Part shown: piece after piece, positions 33,033 through 41,924 of the stretch
Numbering within the stretch: position 1 is the first letter of the stretch
How the letters are laid out: the number at the start of each line of letters is the position of its first letter
Source of the DNA: Bacillus glycinifermentans
GTDB lineage: Bacteria > Bacillota > Bacilli > Bacillales > Bacillaceae
Reading direction: 5' to 3'
Length of the DNA stretch: 64,000 bases
Assembly (NCBI RefSeq): GCF_001042475.2
Contig: NZ_LECW02000045.1
Coordinates: forward strand, 1-64,000
Notes under the pieces: generated by a model
Seen by the model: the letters and a program-made list of their open reading frames with translations, nothing else
Database searches by the model: none
Told to the model about the DNA's origin: nothing
Made by a program: the position numbers and the translations under genes

Positions 33033-33478
33033 AGGTAATTTTCTTACAGGATGTAAAAGGCAAAGGGAAAAAAGGCGAGGTTAAAAACGTGGCGGACGGA
33101 TACGCGCACAACTTTTTGATCAAAAAAGGCCTTGCTGTTGAAGCGACACCTTCCAACATCAGCGCGCTTGAAGGACAGAAGAAGAAAGAGAAAAAAGAAG
33201 CGGCTGAAGAGCTGAAGCAGGCTAAAGAGCTGAAAGAAAAGCTTGAAAACATTACGGTTGAGCTTTCTGCCAAGTCAGGGGAAGGCGGCCGTCTGTTCGG
33301 TTCTGTCACAAGCAAGCAGATTGCTGATGCGCTGCAAAAGGGACACCAATTAAAAGTTGACAAGCGGAAAATTGAACTGAACGATGCCATTCGCACGCTG
33401 GGATATACAAACGTACCGGTTAAGCTGCATCCGGAGGTACAGGCGACGCTGAAAGTACACGTGAAAGAGCAATCATAA
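33029..33478 (+). CDS. rplI: 50S ribosomal protein L9
   Basis: 149 residues: N-terminal rRNA-binding domain ([26 protein letters not shown]), a long exposed connecting helix rich in Lys and Glu (about 45-75), and a C-terminal domain. Start ATG overlaps the gdpP stop codon (ATGA), so translation is coupled. A terminator follows. Confidence 0.97.
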   Translation: MKVIFLQDVKGKGKKGEVKNVADGYAHNFLIKKGLAVEATPSNISALEGQKKKEKKEAAEELKQAKELKEKLENITVELSAKSGEGGRLFGSVTSKQIADALQKGHQLKVDKRKIELNDAIRTLGYTNVPVKLHPEVQATLKVHVKEQS

Positions 33479-33481
33479 GAT

Positions 33482-33511
33482 AAAGCCCCCTGCAAGAGGG
33501 GCTTTTTTTTA
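33482..33511. terminator. terminator between rplI and the nag operon
   Basis: AAAGCCCC, loop, GGGGCTTT with eight T on the plus strand; the A-rich other side may serve the convergent PTS gene. Confidence 0.9.
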
Positions 33512-34879
33512 TAAATCTTTTCGCATTTCGTTTGCCAAAAATTCAACATCTGTGCCGACGATCACCTGAATTTCGTGCTGGTTCAGCTTGACGATCCCTT
33601 TGGCTCCCATGGCTTTCAACGCTTTTTCATCCAGTTTGGATGCGTCGCGAATTTTGAGGCGAAGGCGGGTTACGCAGTTGTTCAGCGTATCAATGTTTTC
33701 CTTTCCGCCCAGTGCTTCAAGGTATTGGACGGCAAGGCTTTCGTATTTGGATGAACCCGTTTCCATTTCAGCTGGCGCAGCTGTTTCTTCTTCGTCTTCA
33801 CGTCCAGGTGTTTTTAAATTCAGCTTTGTGATCAAGAAATAAAACAAGACGAAATAAATGGCGCCGTACGCCAGTCCGATCGGCAGCAGGAGCAGCGGCT
33901 TTGTGGCGATTCCAAAGTTTAAAAGATAATCGATGATACCCGCTGAAAATGTAAAGCCGTGATGGATGCCCAGCATATTGGTGATGGCCATCGCGCTCGC
34001 CGTTAACACGGCATGAATGCCGAAAAGCAATGGCGACAGGAACATAAAGGTGAATTCGATAGGTTCCGTGATCCCGGTTAAAAACGACGTGAACGCCAAG
34101 CCGATCAAAAATCCGGCCGTTGCTTTGCGGCGGTGTTTTTTAGCGGCTGCAATCATTGCCAGACATGCGGCAGGAAGGCCGAACATCATGATCGGAAAGA
34201 AGCCTGTCATAAATGCGCCGGCACTCGGGTCCCCGGCAAAGAATCGGTTCATGTCGCCCGTTTTGCCGGCAAATTCCCCAAATACCATCCATACCATGTT
34301 GTTTAAAATGTGATGAAGTCCCAGCGGAAGCAGCAATCTGTTTAAAAAGCCAAAAATTCCGACGCCGACCGCCCCGGCATGAATGATCCAGCTTCCGACG
34401 GCATCGATCGCCTGCTGTGCGTATATCCAGACAAACCCGAAAATCGCCGCGAGAATGATAGAAGACATGGCCGTCATAATCGGGACACAGCGTTTTCCGC
34501 CGAAGAAGCCGAGCCATTCCGGAAGTTTCGCATCTTTAAAACGGTTGTACATCATAGCGGCGACGACGCCTGAGATAATACCGCCGAGCACGCCCATGTT
34601 TAAATCTTTATTGATCGCTGCAAGGCCGCCCGTCAGCACGAAATAGCCGATTGCTCCCGACAGAGCTGCGGCCCCGTGGCTATCTTTCGATAAGCCGATG
34701 GCAACCCCGATCGCAAAGATGATCGGCAATTGATCAAGGATCGATTGTCCTGAGGCGGCGATAAACGGAATGTTGAACAAATCTGCTCTTCCCAAAGCGA
34801 GCAAAAGGCCCGCAGCAGGAAGAACGGCGATAGGCAGCATTAAAGCGCGCCCGATATTTTGAAGAAAACCAAGCATCAT
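33509..34879 (-). CDS. PTS transporter subunit EIICB, N-acetylglucosamine-type
   Basis: 456 residues. The IIC transport domain (about 1-350) has the glucose-superfamily motif GITEPIEFTFMF; the IIB domain (about 375-456) carries the phosphorylation cysteine in NNCVTRLRL. There is no IIA domain, so a separate EIIA must donate phosphate. It resembles NagP/NagE of Bacillus, and the operon context (nagA, nagB, nagR) argues for N-acetylglucosamine; the adjacent murQ leaves N-acetylmuramic acid open. It is the last gene of the operon, overlapping murQ by 4 bases. Confidence 0.88.
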   Translation of the reverse strand: MMLGFLQNIGRALMLPIAVLPAAGLLLALGRADLFNIPFIAASGQSILDQLPIIFAIGVAIGLSKDSHGAAALSGAIGYFVLTGGLAAINKDLNMGVLGGIISGVVAAMMYNRFKDAKLPEWLGFFGGKRCVPIMTAMSSIILAAIFGFVWIYAQQAIDAVGSWIIHAGAVGVGIFGFLNRLLLPLGLHHILNNMVWMVFGEFAGKTGDMNRFFAGDPSAGAFMTGFFPIMMFGLPAACLAMIAAAKKHRRKATAGFLIGLAFTSFLTGITEPIEFTFMFLSPLLFGIHAVLTASAMAITNMLGIHHGFTFSAGIIDYLLNFGIATKPLLLLPIGLAYGAIYFVLFYFLITKLNLKTPGREDEEETAAPAEMETGSSKYESLAVQYLEALGGKENIDTLNNCVTRLRLKIRDASKLDEKALKAMGAKGIVKLNQHEIQVIVGTDVEFLANEMRKDL

Positions 34880-35775
34880 GAAAACCCCTTTCGATGATAT
34901 TGAATCGCGTGTTTTAAACGGCCATTTTCATAGGATAAACAGCGGTCTGCCTCTTCAAGCGTCCCGCCCGTCAGCACCATAAAAATCGCTGCTTTGACGT
35001 TGTAGCGGCTTTCTTTTAAAGCCTGCAACGCTTCGTCCCGTGATATGCCGGTCGTGTTCATTAAAATGCCTGCGGCCCGGTTTTTGAGCTTTTGATTCAC
35101 CAATTGCATATTGACCATCTCGTTTTGATAGACGTGGCCGAGACGGACCATTGCCGCGGTTGACAGCATGTTGAGAATCAGTTTTTGAGCCGTCCCCGCT
35201 TTTAAGCGGGTCGAGCCGCGGATAATTTCCGGTCCTGTCTCAGCCTCAATCGCAATGTCGCTGAACCTGGCTGCTTCCGTTTCCTTGTTACAGCTGATCG
35301 AAACGGAGACGGCTCCCATCTCTTTTGCATAGGATAATCCCGCAAGGACATAAGGCGTTGAGCCGCTGGCTGTGACGCCGATGAACACATCCGCTTCTGA
35401 AAATAAACGTGCCTTGAGCTGGGAGACGATGATGTCCCGATCGTCTTCATTTTCTTCGAGCGGCTTCCACATCGCTTCGTAATTTCCGGCGATCAGGCCG
35501 ATCCACTGATGTTCGTCAAGCGAGAATGTCGGCGGCAGTTCGGCAGCGTCAAGGACGGCAAGTCTTCCGCTCGTGCCTGCTCCTGCGGCAAACACCCTGC
35601 CTCCCGACTGAAGGCGGCTGACAATCGTGTCGGCGGCATGGGCGATATCGGGAAGACACGGTTTGACGGCTTGCGGCACCGTATGGTCTTCCTCGTTCAT
35701 CAGTGCGGCGATATCGAGCGAAGTCATCTCATCGAGTGTTTTGCTTTTTGCGTTTGTTCCTTCTGTTGTTTTCAT
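34876..35775 (-). CDS. murQ: N-acetylmuramic acid 6-phosphate etherase MurQ
   Basis: Removes the lactyl ether from MurNAc-6-phosphate, giving GlcNAc-6-phosphate that NagA and NagB then process. The 299 residues have a SIS domain with GAGTSGRLAVLDAAELPPTF (about 64-83) and the family signature GSTRLKAGTAQKLILNMLSTAAM. It overlaps nagR upstream and the PTS gene downstream by 4 bases each, so this is a tightly coupled recycling operon. In B. subtilis, murQ sits in a separate mur cluster. Confidence 0.94.
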   Translation of the reverse strand: MKTTEGTNAKSKTLDEMTSLDIAALMNEEDHTVPQAVKPCLPDIAHAADTIVSRLQSGGRVFAAGAGTSGRLAVLDAAELPPTFSLDEHQWIGLIAGNYEAMWKPLEENEDDRDIIVSQLKARLFSEADVFIGVTASGSTPYVLAGLSYAKEMGAVSVSISCNKETEAARFSDIAIEAETGPEIIRGSTRLKAGTAQKLILNMLSTAAMVRLGHVYQNEMVNMQLVNQKLKNRAAGILMNTTGISRDEALQALKESRYNVKAAIFMVLTGGTLEEADRCLSYENGRLKHAIQYHRKGFS

Positions 35776-36503
35776 CGTTCTTTCCTCTTCATGTCGATTA
35801 CGAATTTGTAGCGGTCTCCTCTGTATACCGATTTCACCATCTCAAACGGCCTGCCGTTTGTTAAATAGCTGCATCGTTCGATTAATAGGACGGGTGATCC
35901 TGCCTCGATGTCCAGCGGTTCGCTTTCGGTCTGCTGTGCGATGGAAGGCTCAAGCGTTTGCGTGGCTCTGTCGATTGTAAGGGACAGTTTGTTTTCTACA
36001 TAGTCGTACAGCGAAGCATTCATCATTTCTTCTGTGAGACCTTTGACAAGTTCAACGGGCAGATAAGAAATTTCATAAGCCATCGGAATTTTATCGGCAA
36101 GGCGGATCCGTTTGACTTCATAGACGGAAGAGCCTTCAGGTATCTCAAGCTTTGCAGCCGTTCTATGATCACACGGAATGATCCCGAAACCGATCATCTT
36201 CGTTCCCGGCGTCATACCTCTTGACTTCATGTCTTCGGAAAAGCTCGTCAGGCCTTGAAGAGGCTGCTCGATCTTTGGTTCGGCAATGAAGGTTCCTTTT
36301 CCCCGCTGCCTGACCAGAATCCCTTCATTTACGAGATTGTTGACGGCTTGCCTGACGGTCATTCTGCTCACTTCGTATTTTTCGGCAAACTCCCTTTCAG
36401 AGGGGATGAGGTCCCCGGGTTTTAAATCCTTCGTTTCTGCGAGCTTCTTAATTTCGGTTTCGATTTGGTAGTATATAGGAATGTGAGAATCTTTTTTGAT
36501 CAA
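35772..36503 (-). CDS. nagR: GntR/HutC-type repressor NagR (YvoA)
   Basis: 243 residues: an N-terminal winged helix-turn-helix (IPSEREFAEKYEVSRMTVRQAVNNLVNEGILVRQRGKGTF, about 32-72) and a C-terminal UTRA effector domain. In B. subtilis NagR/YvoA represses nag genes by binding dre sites and is released by amino-sugar phosphates. A dre site lies upstream of nagA here, so the operon is likely autoregulated. The start is TTG at 36503, overlapping the nagB stop codon, with GGAG 9-10 bases upstream. Confidence 0.93.
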   Translation of the reverse strand: MIKKDSHIPIYYQIETEIKKLAETKDLKPGDLIPSEREFAEKYEVSRMTVRQAVNNLVNEGILVRQRGKGTFIAEPKIEQPLQGLTSFSEDMKSRGMTPGTKMIGFGIIPCDHRTAAKLEIPEGSSVYEVKRIRLADKIPMAYEISYLPVELVKGLTEEMMNASLYDYVENKLSLTIDRATQTLEPSIAQQTESEPLDIEAGSPVLLIERCSYLTNGRPFEMVKSVYRGDRYKFVIDMKRKER

Positions 36504-37246
36504 AAGGCCATGCTCCTTTCTTTTACAATCGATAATGCGTCACTGTCGGCGATGATCACCACGTCCTGGTGCATGTTTAAGACGGAAGCAGGAATGTCCT
36601 CATTCGGTTGTTCGCTGAGCAGCTTTGCCAGAATGCCGGCCTTTTTCTTCCCTGACACGAGCAGCAGAATCTGTTTGCTTCTCATGATCGTAGCAATGCC
36701 CATCGTGAGGGCCTGAGCAGGCACAGATGACAGAGAATCAAAATAACGGGCATTTGCTTTTCTTGTGGAATCGGTCAGTTCCACGACATGTGTTTCAGAT
36801 GAAAATGGCGTCCCCGGCTCATTGAAGCCGATGTGGCCGTTCATGCCGAGGCCGAGCAATTGCAGATCAACGCCTCCGAGCCGCTCGATCAAAGATTCGT
36901 AGCGCCGGCACTCGCCTTGCAGATCTGCGGCCATTCCATCAGGCAAATGAGTATGGCTCGCCGGAATGTCGATGTGGCCAAAAAGCTCTTTTTTCATGTA
37001 AAACGTATAGCTGTTGTCATCATCAGGCGAAAGGCCGACATACTCGTCTAAATTCACTGTATAGACATGCTGGTAAGACGTTTGATTGTTCAGATGGTCT
37101 TCCCGCAGGAACCGGTATGTTCCAAGCGGCGTTCCTCCGGTGGCCAGCCCGAGCACGGGCGCTGATGAACCATTTACTTTTTCGATGATGAAGCTGGCGG
37201 CTTTTTTGCTCATATCCTCATAATTCCTGGCTTCAATGATTTTCAT
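36500..37246 (-). CDS. nagB: glucosamine-6-phosphate deaminase
   Basis: Converts glucosamine-6-phosphate to fructose-6-phosphate and ammonia, feeding cell-wall sugars into glycolysis. The 248 residues show LATGGTPLGTY (about 36-46), the catalytic NLDEYVGL, and GMNGHIGFNEPGTPF. The ATG at 37246 is 7 bases after AGGGAGG; a TTG at 37252 is too close to it. It begins 2 bases after the nagA stop codon. Confidence 0.96.
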   Translation of the reverse strand: MKIIEARNYEDMSKKAASFIIEKVNGSSAPVLGLATGGTPLGTYRFLREDHLNNQTSYQHVYTVNLDEYVGLSPDDDNSYTFYMKKELFGHIDIPASHTHLPDGMAADLQGECRRYESLIERLGGVDLQLLGLGMNGHIGFNEPGTPFSSETHVVELTDSTRKANARYFDSLSSVPAQALTMGIATIMRSKQILLLVSGKKKAGILAKLLSEQPNEDIPASVLNMHQDVVIIADSDALSIVKERSMAF

Positions 37247-37248
37247 GA

Positions 37249-38454
37249 TCAAACCTCCCTTTTGCTGTAAGCGATTGCTCCTTTACATAGCGTGAGAACG
37301 ACTTCGTTATGTTCGTTTAATACGATCAGATCGGCGTCTTTGCCGTTTCGAATGCTGCCTTTCCGATCAAACACCTGAAGCTGTTTGGCAGGATTGACCG
37401 CCGTCATATAGACGATGTCCTCGAGCACGCAATCTGCGAATTCCATCATGTTCCGTGCGGCCTGCTCCATCTTGAGAATGCTTCCGGCCAATGTTCCGTC
37501 CTTTAAAACGGCTTTTTCGCCTTCGACGAAAACCTCCTGTCCCCCTAATGTGTAAGTGCCGTTTTGTAAGCATTTGGCGCGCATGGCATCCGTGATCAAA
37601 ATGATGCCTTCTTTCTGTTTTTGCATGAACGTCAATTTGACAATGGCAGGGTGGACGTGGATGCCGTCGGCAATCAGCTCCGTTCTAAGCTCAGGATATA
37701 AAAGGGCGCTTCCCGCAACTCCCGGCTCGCGGTGATGAAGGCCCCGCATGCCGTTAAATAAATGTGTCACATGTGAAATCCCGGCTTTTATCCCGGTTTT
37801 CATTTCTTCGAGCCCCGCGTCAGAGTGACCGGCTGACGCGATAACGCCGGTCTCTTTCAAATAAGCGATCAGTTCTAAAGCGCCTTCGGCCTCAGGCGCG
37901 ATTGTGACTAATTTAATGTTATTCCCCGACAGCTGCTGCCATTCTTTGAATACCGCAAGATCGGGCGAAATGATGGCATCGGCCGGCTGGGCTCCGCAGC
38001 GTTTTTCCGAAATAAAAGGGCCTTCCAGGTGAATCCCGAGTATTTCCGCCGCACCGGGCTGATTTTGCTCTGATTGATACCGTTTTGCATTTTCAAGGGC
38101 GCGTTCGATGGTTGACGCGTCCTGTGTCATCGTGGTCCCAAGAAAGCTTGTCGTGCCCTCTTTTGGAAGGGATTCAGCCATCGTCTGTAACGCTTCCTGC
38201 GTCCCGTCCATCACATCGGCTCCATTGGCGCCGTGAATATGAACGTCAATCATGCCCGGCAGCACTTTGAAGGTTTCCGGAAACTGAAGCGGCTCGGCCG
38301 TCTCCGCCGAATCGGGGATATCGGCCATTGGTCCGTAAGCCTCAATCTTTTCTCCGTTTGTCAGAAGAAATCCGTCTTGAATCGTTTCATTTTCGCCATA
38401 AATCGTAAGATGCTTAAAAATAAAGCGCTGAGAATTTTTTATCAACACAGTCAA
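37249..38454 (-). CDS. nagA: N-acetylglucosamine-6-phosphate deacetylase
   Basis: First gene of the operon. It removes the acetyl group from GlcNAc-6-phosphate. The 401-residue amidohydrolase has the metal-binding GMIDVHIHGANGADVMDG (about 64-81), HLEGPF, SAGHSDA, HLFNGMRGLHHREPG and LITDAMRA. The promoter immediately upstream overlaps a NagR dre site and a cre site, so expression should respond to amino sugars and to glucose. Confidence 0.96.
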   Translation of the reverse strand: MTVLIKNSQRFIFKHLTIYGENETIQDGFLLTNGEKIEAYGPMADIPDSAETAEPLQFPETFKVLPGMIDVHIHGANGADVMDGTQEALQTMAESLPKEGTTSFLGTTMTQDASTIERALENAKRYQSEQNQPGAAEILGIHLEGPFISEKRCGAQPADAIISPDLAVFKEWQQLSGNNIKLVTIAPEAEGALELIAYLKETGVIASAGHSDAGLEEMKTGIKAGISHVTHLFNGMRGLHHREPGVAGSALLYPELRTELIADGIHVHPAIVKLTFMQKQKEGIILITDAMRAKCLQNGTYTLGGQEVFVEGEKAVLKDGTLAGSILKMEQAARNMMEFADCVLEDIVYMTAVNPAKQLQVFDRKGSIRNGKDADLIVLNEHNEVVLTLCKGAIAYSKREV

Positions 38455-38465
38455 AAGTCCTTTCT

Positions 38466-38518
38466 TGAAAACGTTATCATAAGTATAAAATAGTATAATT
38501 CTAGTTGTCTAGACCATT
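38466..38518 (-). promoter_or_regulatory. nagA promoter with NagR dre operator and CcpA cre site
   Basis: Minus-strand -35 TAGACA (38506-38511) and -10 TATACT (38482-38487) are 18 bases apart. The dre-type operator AGTTGTCTAGACCATT (38503-38518) covers the -35. TGAAAACGTTATCA (38466-38479) is a perfect match to the cre consensus TGWAANCGNTNWCA and lies just downstream of the -10, where CcpA binding blocks transcription. Confidence 0.88.
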
Positions 38519-38602
38519 CGCAAAAATTTATTTTTTCTTATACATGATGATCATGCAGAATCATTCATTTGGCTTCCTTATTGTCAGGTTTTACGACGTA
38601 AA

Positions 38603-38629
38603 AAAAGCCGACTCGATGGTCGGCTTTTT
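38603..38629 (-). terminator. yycB terminator
   Basis: AAAAGCCGACC / GTCGGCTTTT with a short loop and T tract on the minus strand, overlapping the yycB stop codon. Confidence 0.85.
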
Positions 38630-39833
38630 AAGCTGCTTTCGCGTGTATATAGAGATTTCTTCCCGCACCAAGGCCTGTCCCGATTAAGGCGATCAGTGCG
38701 GCGATGAACAGGAGGATCGGTCCGTTCCATGAATGCGTATGATCATACAGAAAACCGACAAAGCTCGGGCCGATCGCCGCCAGCAAGTAACCGGCGGATT
38801 GCGACATTCCTGATAAAGCTGCGGCTTGATGCGCATTTTCGCTCCGCAGTCCGATTAATGTCAAGGCCAGACTGATGCTCGAGCCTTGTCCGATTCCGAT
38901 TAAGATCACCCAAAAGGTCAGCATGGCCGGGCTGCCGCCGTACAAAAGGCCCGCCATTCCGGATAAATAAAGAATGCCGAGTCCGAGAACGATGCTTTTT
39001 TGGTTGCGGAAACGGCCGGCGAGAACCGGGGTAAAAAACGTTGACGGAAGGCTGGCAAACTGCATAAGCGAGAGCATCCAGCCTGCAAGCGACATGCTCA
39101 TCCCGTGGGATCTGAGGATCTCGGGAAGCCAAGCGATCGTGCAGTAAAACAGGAAGGACTGGATCCCCATAAAAAATGTGACTTGCCAGGCGATTTTCGA
39201 CCGCCAGACCGATTGTCCGTCTGCTTTCAACTGAACCGTGCGGTTTGCCGTGTCATGATAGCGGAGCTGGGGAACCCAGATCAATATCGCCAAAAAGGCC
39301 AGTCCCGCCCAGATCATGAGCGAGGCGCTCCATCCCCAGTCCAAACCGTGGGAAAGGGGAATGCTGATACCCGATGCCAAAGCCGCAAATATCGACATGG
39401 CCGTCGTATAAATACTCGTCATGATTCCCGCTTTGTCAGGGAATTTATGTTTGATCAGGCTCGGCAGCAGAACGTTTAAGACGGCGATACCGACGCCGAT
39501 CAGAGCGGTTCCGGCAAACAATGTGAACGCTTCCCCGTAGGAACGGAGCAAAATTCCAATCAAAAGAACGACCAGACCGATCCAGAGCGTCCTTTCATTG
39601 CCCAGCCTTTGTCCCAGCTTGGGAGCGACCGGGGAAAGAATCGCAAAAGACAATAACGGCAAAGTCGTCAAAAAACCTGCCATTCCGTTTGTCATATCCA
39701 GATCGGTACGGATCGAACTGATCAGCGGTCCGACAGATGTAATGGCGGGCCTTAGGTTAAAAGCGATGAATATGATTCCCGTAATGAGAAAGATTCTGTT
39801 GATGCGGGTCCGTCGTGCGTCAATGTGGTGCAT
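38628..39833 (-). CDS. yycB: CynX/NimT-type MFS transporter YycB
   Basis: 401 residues with 12 membrane segments; the first, ITGIIFIAFNLRPAITSVGPLI, is characteristic of the cyanate/2-nitroimidazole (CynX/NimT) family. Substrate not known. The ATG at 39833 follows AAAGGAG by 8 bases; upstream in-frame codons lack a ribosome-binding site. Position next to yycC and dnaC agrees with B. subtilis yycB. Confidence 0.85.
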   Translation of the reverse strand: MHHIDARRTRINRIFLITGIIFIAFNLRPAITSVGPLISSIRTDLDMTNGMAGFLTTLPLLSFAILSPVAPKLGQRLGNERTLWIGLVVLLIGILLRSYGEAFTLFAGTALIGVGIAVLNVLLPSLIKHKFPDKAGIMTSIYTTAMSIFAALASGISIPLSHGLDWGWSASLMIWAGLAFLAILIWVPQLRYHDTANRTVQLKADGQSVWRSKIAWQVTFFMGIQSFLFYCTIAWLPEILRSHGMSMSLAGWMLSLMQFASLPSTFFTPVLAGRFRNQKSIVLGLGILYLSGMAGLLYGGSPAMLTFWVILIGIGQGSSISLALTLIGLRSENAHQAAALSGMSQSAGYLLAAIGPSFVGFLYDHTHSWNGPILLFIAALIALIGTGLGAGRNLYIHAKAA

Positions 39834-39901
39834 GGTGTATTCTCCTTTGCTTTCTGGTAAACAAGTGACATGAAAAAGAAACCCGGAAACGAGGTCCAAG
39901 G

Positions 39902-40033
39902 TTACTCTTTCTCTGTTTCGGCCAGCTTCACAAGCAAAATATGCTGCGGCATATGCATGATTTGTTCAGTGGGAATATGTAAAGACTCCGAAAACTTCTC
40001 AGCCGTTTCGGCAGATATTTGTAAAGGTCTTAT
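39902..40033 (-). CDS. yycC: YycC family protein with apparent AUA start codon
   Basis: 43 residues beginning RPLQISAETAEKFSESL after the initiator and containing the family core QIMHMPQHILL. GGAGGA lies 6 bases before an ATA codon (40031-40033) exactly where this family normally has ATG. No ATG, GTG or TTG fits: the nearest upstream in-frame TTG (40102) lies upstream of the promoter. So either initiation is at AUA, or this strain has lost efficient translation, or a base is wrong. Function unknown. Confidence 0.75.
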   Translation of the reverse strand: MRPLQISAETAEKFSESLHIPTEQIMHMPQHILLVKLAETEKE

Positions 40034-40052
40034 GTGTTGTCCTCCATTTTCT

Positions 40053-40080
40053 ATTGTACTAAAGCGAAAAAGGGACGCAA
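40053..40080 (-). promoter_or_regulatory. yycC promoter
   Basis: -35 TTGCGT (40075-40080), 16-base spacer, -10 TACAAT (40053-40058) on the minus strand, only about 20 bases before the ATA start, giving a very short leader. Confidence 0.6.
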
Positions 40081-40177
40081 CAGTAAATATTGTTCCCAAC
40101 AATCATTGTAACATCATATAACGGGTTGGTTGGAAGAAAAACAAATAAAGGATATAAATAAAACAGGAGGTGATGTG

Positions 40178-40396
40178 ATGAACACACCGTTATCGGCATT
40201 AAAAAAGAAATTGTATGAGCAGCAGGTCAGAGCGCAGGGGTTTTATACGTTTGAAGAGTCGAAAGATATGCGCAACGCGCTGCAAACGCTGCGCATGAAA
40301 TTTGCCGCTTACGAGGAATGGGAGCTGTATCAGAAAGCGACCGATGTAATGGTCGGCATGCTGTTTAAAGACAATTGGAACAAAAGAGCGGAATAA
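40178..40396 (+). CDS. yycD: small conserved protein, YycD-like
   Basis: 72 residues, mostly helical, with ALKKKLYEQQVRAQGFYTFEESKDMRNALQTLRMKF. The strong AGGAGGTGATGTG ribosome-binding site selects the ATG at 40178. Assignment as yycD rests on position between yycC and dnaC and on general resemblance; no functional motif is visible. Confidence 0.65.
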   Translation: MNTPLSALKKKLYEQQVRAQGFYTFEESKDMRNALQTLRMKFAAYEEWELYQKATDVMVGMLFKDNWNKRAE

Positions 40397-40526
40397 TGCC
40401 GCCACACCGGTTATGTTCCTCTGCCCATTTCTAAAAATGCCCATTTTAATAGAGAGTCTACTATATTTTTTGCAAAAATGATAAAATAGACGTTGGGTTA
40501 TTTTTAATGGGAGGACGGTGCTTAAC

Positions 40527-41891
40527 ATGACAGATCTTCTGAATGACAGGCTGCCGCCGCAGAATATTGAAGCTGAACAGGCCGTGTTAGGTGCTGTTTT
40601 TTTAGAGCCTTCCGCGCTCACGTTGGCGTCTGAAGTCTTAATTCCAGATGATTTTTACAGAATGTCGCACCAAAAAATATTCAACGCCATGTTGATTCTA
40701 GGGGACCGCGGCGAGCCTGTGGACTTGGTGACAGTCACATCAGAGCTTGCGAATACCGGCCTTTTGGAAGAAGTCGGCGGGATTTCTTATTTGACGGATA
40801 TTGCAAATTCTGTGCCTACTGCGGCTAATATAGAGTATTATGCAAAAATCGTGGAAGAAAAATCGATTCTCCGCCGCTTGATCCGCACCGCAACGACGAT
40901 TGCGCAGGACGGATATACAAGGGAGGACGAAGTCGAAGACCTTTTAAGCGAAGCAGAAAAAACGATTATGGAAGTCGCCCAGCGGAAAAACTCGGGCGCC
41001 TTTCAAAATATTAAGGATGTTCTCGTTCAAACCTACGACAATATCGAACAGCTTCACAACCGGAAAGGGGATATCACCGGAATCCCGACCGGCTTCACGG
41101 AGCTTGACAGAATGACGGCCGGATTCCAGAGAAACGACCTGATCATCGTCGCCGCGCGGCCGTCGGTCGGGAAAACCGCTTTTGCCTTGAACATCGCGCA
41201 AAACGTAGCGACGAAAACGGACGAAAGCGTCGCGATCTTCAGTCTTGAGATGGGAGCAGAGCAGCTGGTCATGCGGATGCTTTGCGCCGAGGGAAATATC
41301 AACGCCCAAAATCTCCGTACCGGAAATTTGACGGAAGAGGACTGGGGCAAGCTGACAATGGCGATGGGGAGCCTGTCAAACAGCGGAATCTTCATCGATG
41401 ATACTCCGGGGATCAGGGTCAGCGAAATCCGTTCAAAATGCAGGCGTTTAAAGCAGGAGCACGGACTCGGCATGATTTTGATCGACTATTTGCAGCTCAT
41501 CCAGGGAAGCGGCAGATCAAAAGACAACCGTCAGCAGGAAGTATCGGAAATATCCCGTTCCCTGAAAGCGCTGGCGAGGGAGCTCGAAGTTCCGGTCATC
41601 GCGCTTTCCCAGCTTTCCCGCGGCGTTGAGCAGCGTCAAGACAAGCGTCCGATGATGTCAGACATCCGGGAATCGGGAAGTATCGAGCAGGACGCCGACA
41701 TCGTCGCCTTCCTGTATCGTGACGATTATTATGATAAAGAAACAGAGAATAAAAACATTATCGAGATCATTATTGCTAAACAGCGGAACGGCCCGGTCGG
41801 CACCGTTTCACTCGCATTTGTTAAAGAATATAATAAGTTCGTAAACTTGGAGCGCCGTTTTGACGACGCAGGTGTTCCGCCTGGTGCATAG
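40527..41891 (+). CDS. dnaC: replicative DNA helicase DnaC (DnaB homologue)
   Basis: Hexameric 5-to-3-prime helicase of the replication fork, loaded by DnaB-DnaD-DnaI in Bacillus. The 454 residues have an N-terminal primase-interacting domain and a RecA-like motor with Walker A ARPSVGKTAF (about 212-221), MILIDYLQL and the arginine finger region. The ATG gives the family start MTDLLNDRLPPQNIEAEQ, but the GGGAGG is 12 bases away; a GTG at 40518 is 3 bases from it. Both starts are possible. Confidence 0.96.
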   Translation: MTDLLNDRLPPQNIEAEQAVLGAVFLEPSALTLASEVLIPDDFYRMSHQKIFNAMLILGDRGEPVDLVTVTSELANTGLLEEVGGISYLTDIANSVPTAANIEYYAKIVEEKSILRRLIRTATTIAQDGYTREDEVEDLLSEAEKTIMEVAQRKNSGAFQNIKDVLVQTYDNIEQLHNRKGDITGIPTGFTELDRMTAGFQRNDLIIVAARPSVGKTAFALNIAQNVATKTDESVAIFSLEMGAEQLVMRMLCAEGNINAQNLRTGNLTEEDWGKLTMAMGSLSNSGIFIDDTPGIRVSEIRSKCRRLKQEHGLGMILIDYLQLIQGSGRSKDNRQQEVSEISRSLKALARELEVPVIALSQLSRGVEQRQDKRPMMSDIRESGSIEQDADIVAFLYRDDYYDKETENKNIIEIIIAKQRNGPVGTVSLAFVKEYNKFVNLERRFDDAGVPPGA

Positions 41892-41924
41892 ATCCCTAAG
41901 AATTGCTTCTTAGGGATTTTTTTT
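41892..41924 (+). terminator. dnaC terminator
   Basis: ATCCCTAAGAA, 4-base loop, TTCTTAGGGAT and eight T. The stem contains the stop codon of the convergent holin-like gene (41910). Confidence 0.93.

Noticed and set aside
32941..33549. Long minus-strand open frame (about 200 codons) opposite gdpP end and rplI
   Set aside because: Low-complexity Ser/Phe/Cys composition and full overlap with well-supported rplI; it is an antisense shadow.
40034..40102. TTG at 40102 as yycC start
   Set aside because: It has no ribosome-binding site and lies upstream of the promoter that serves the gene.
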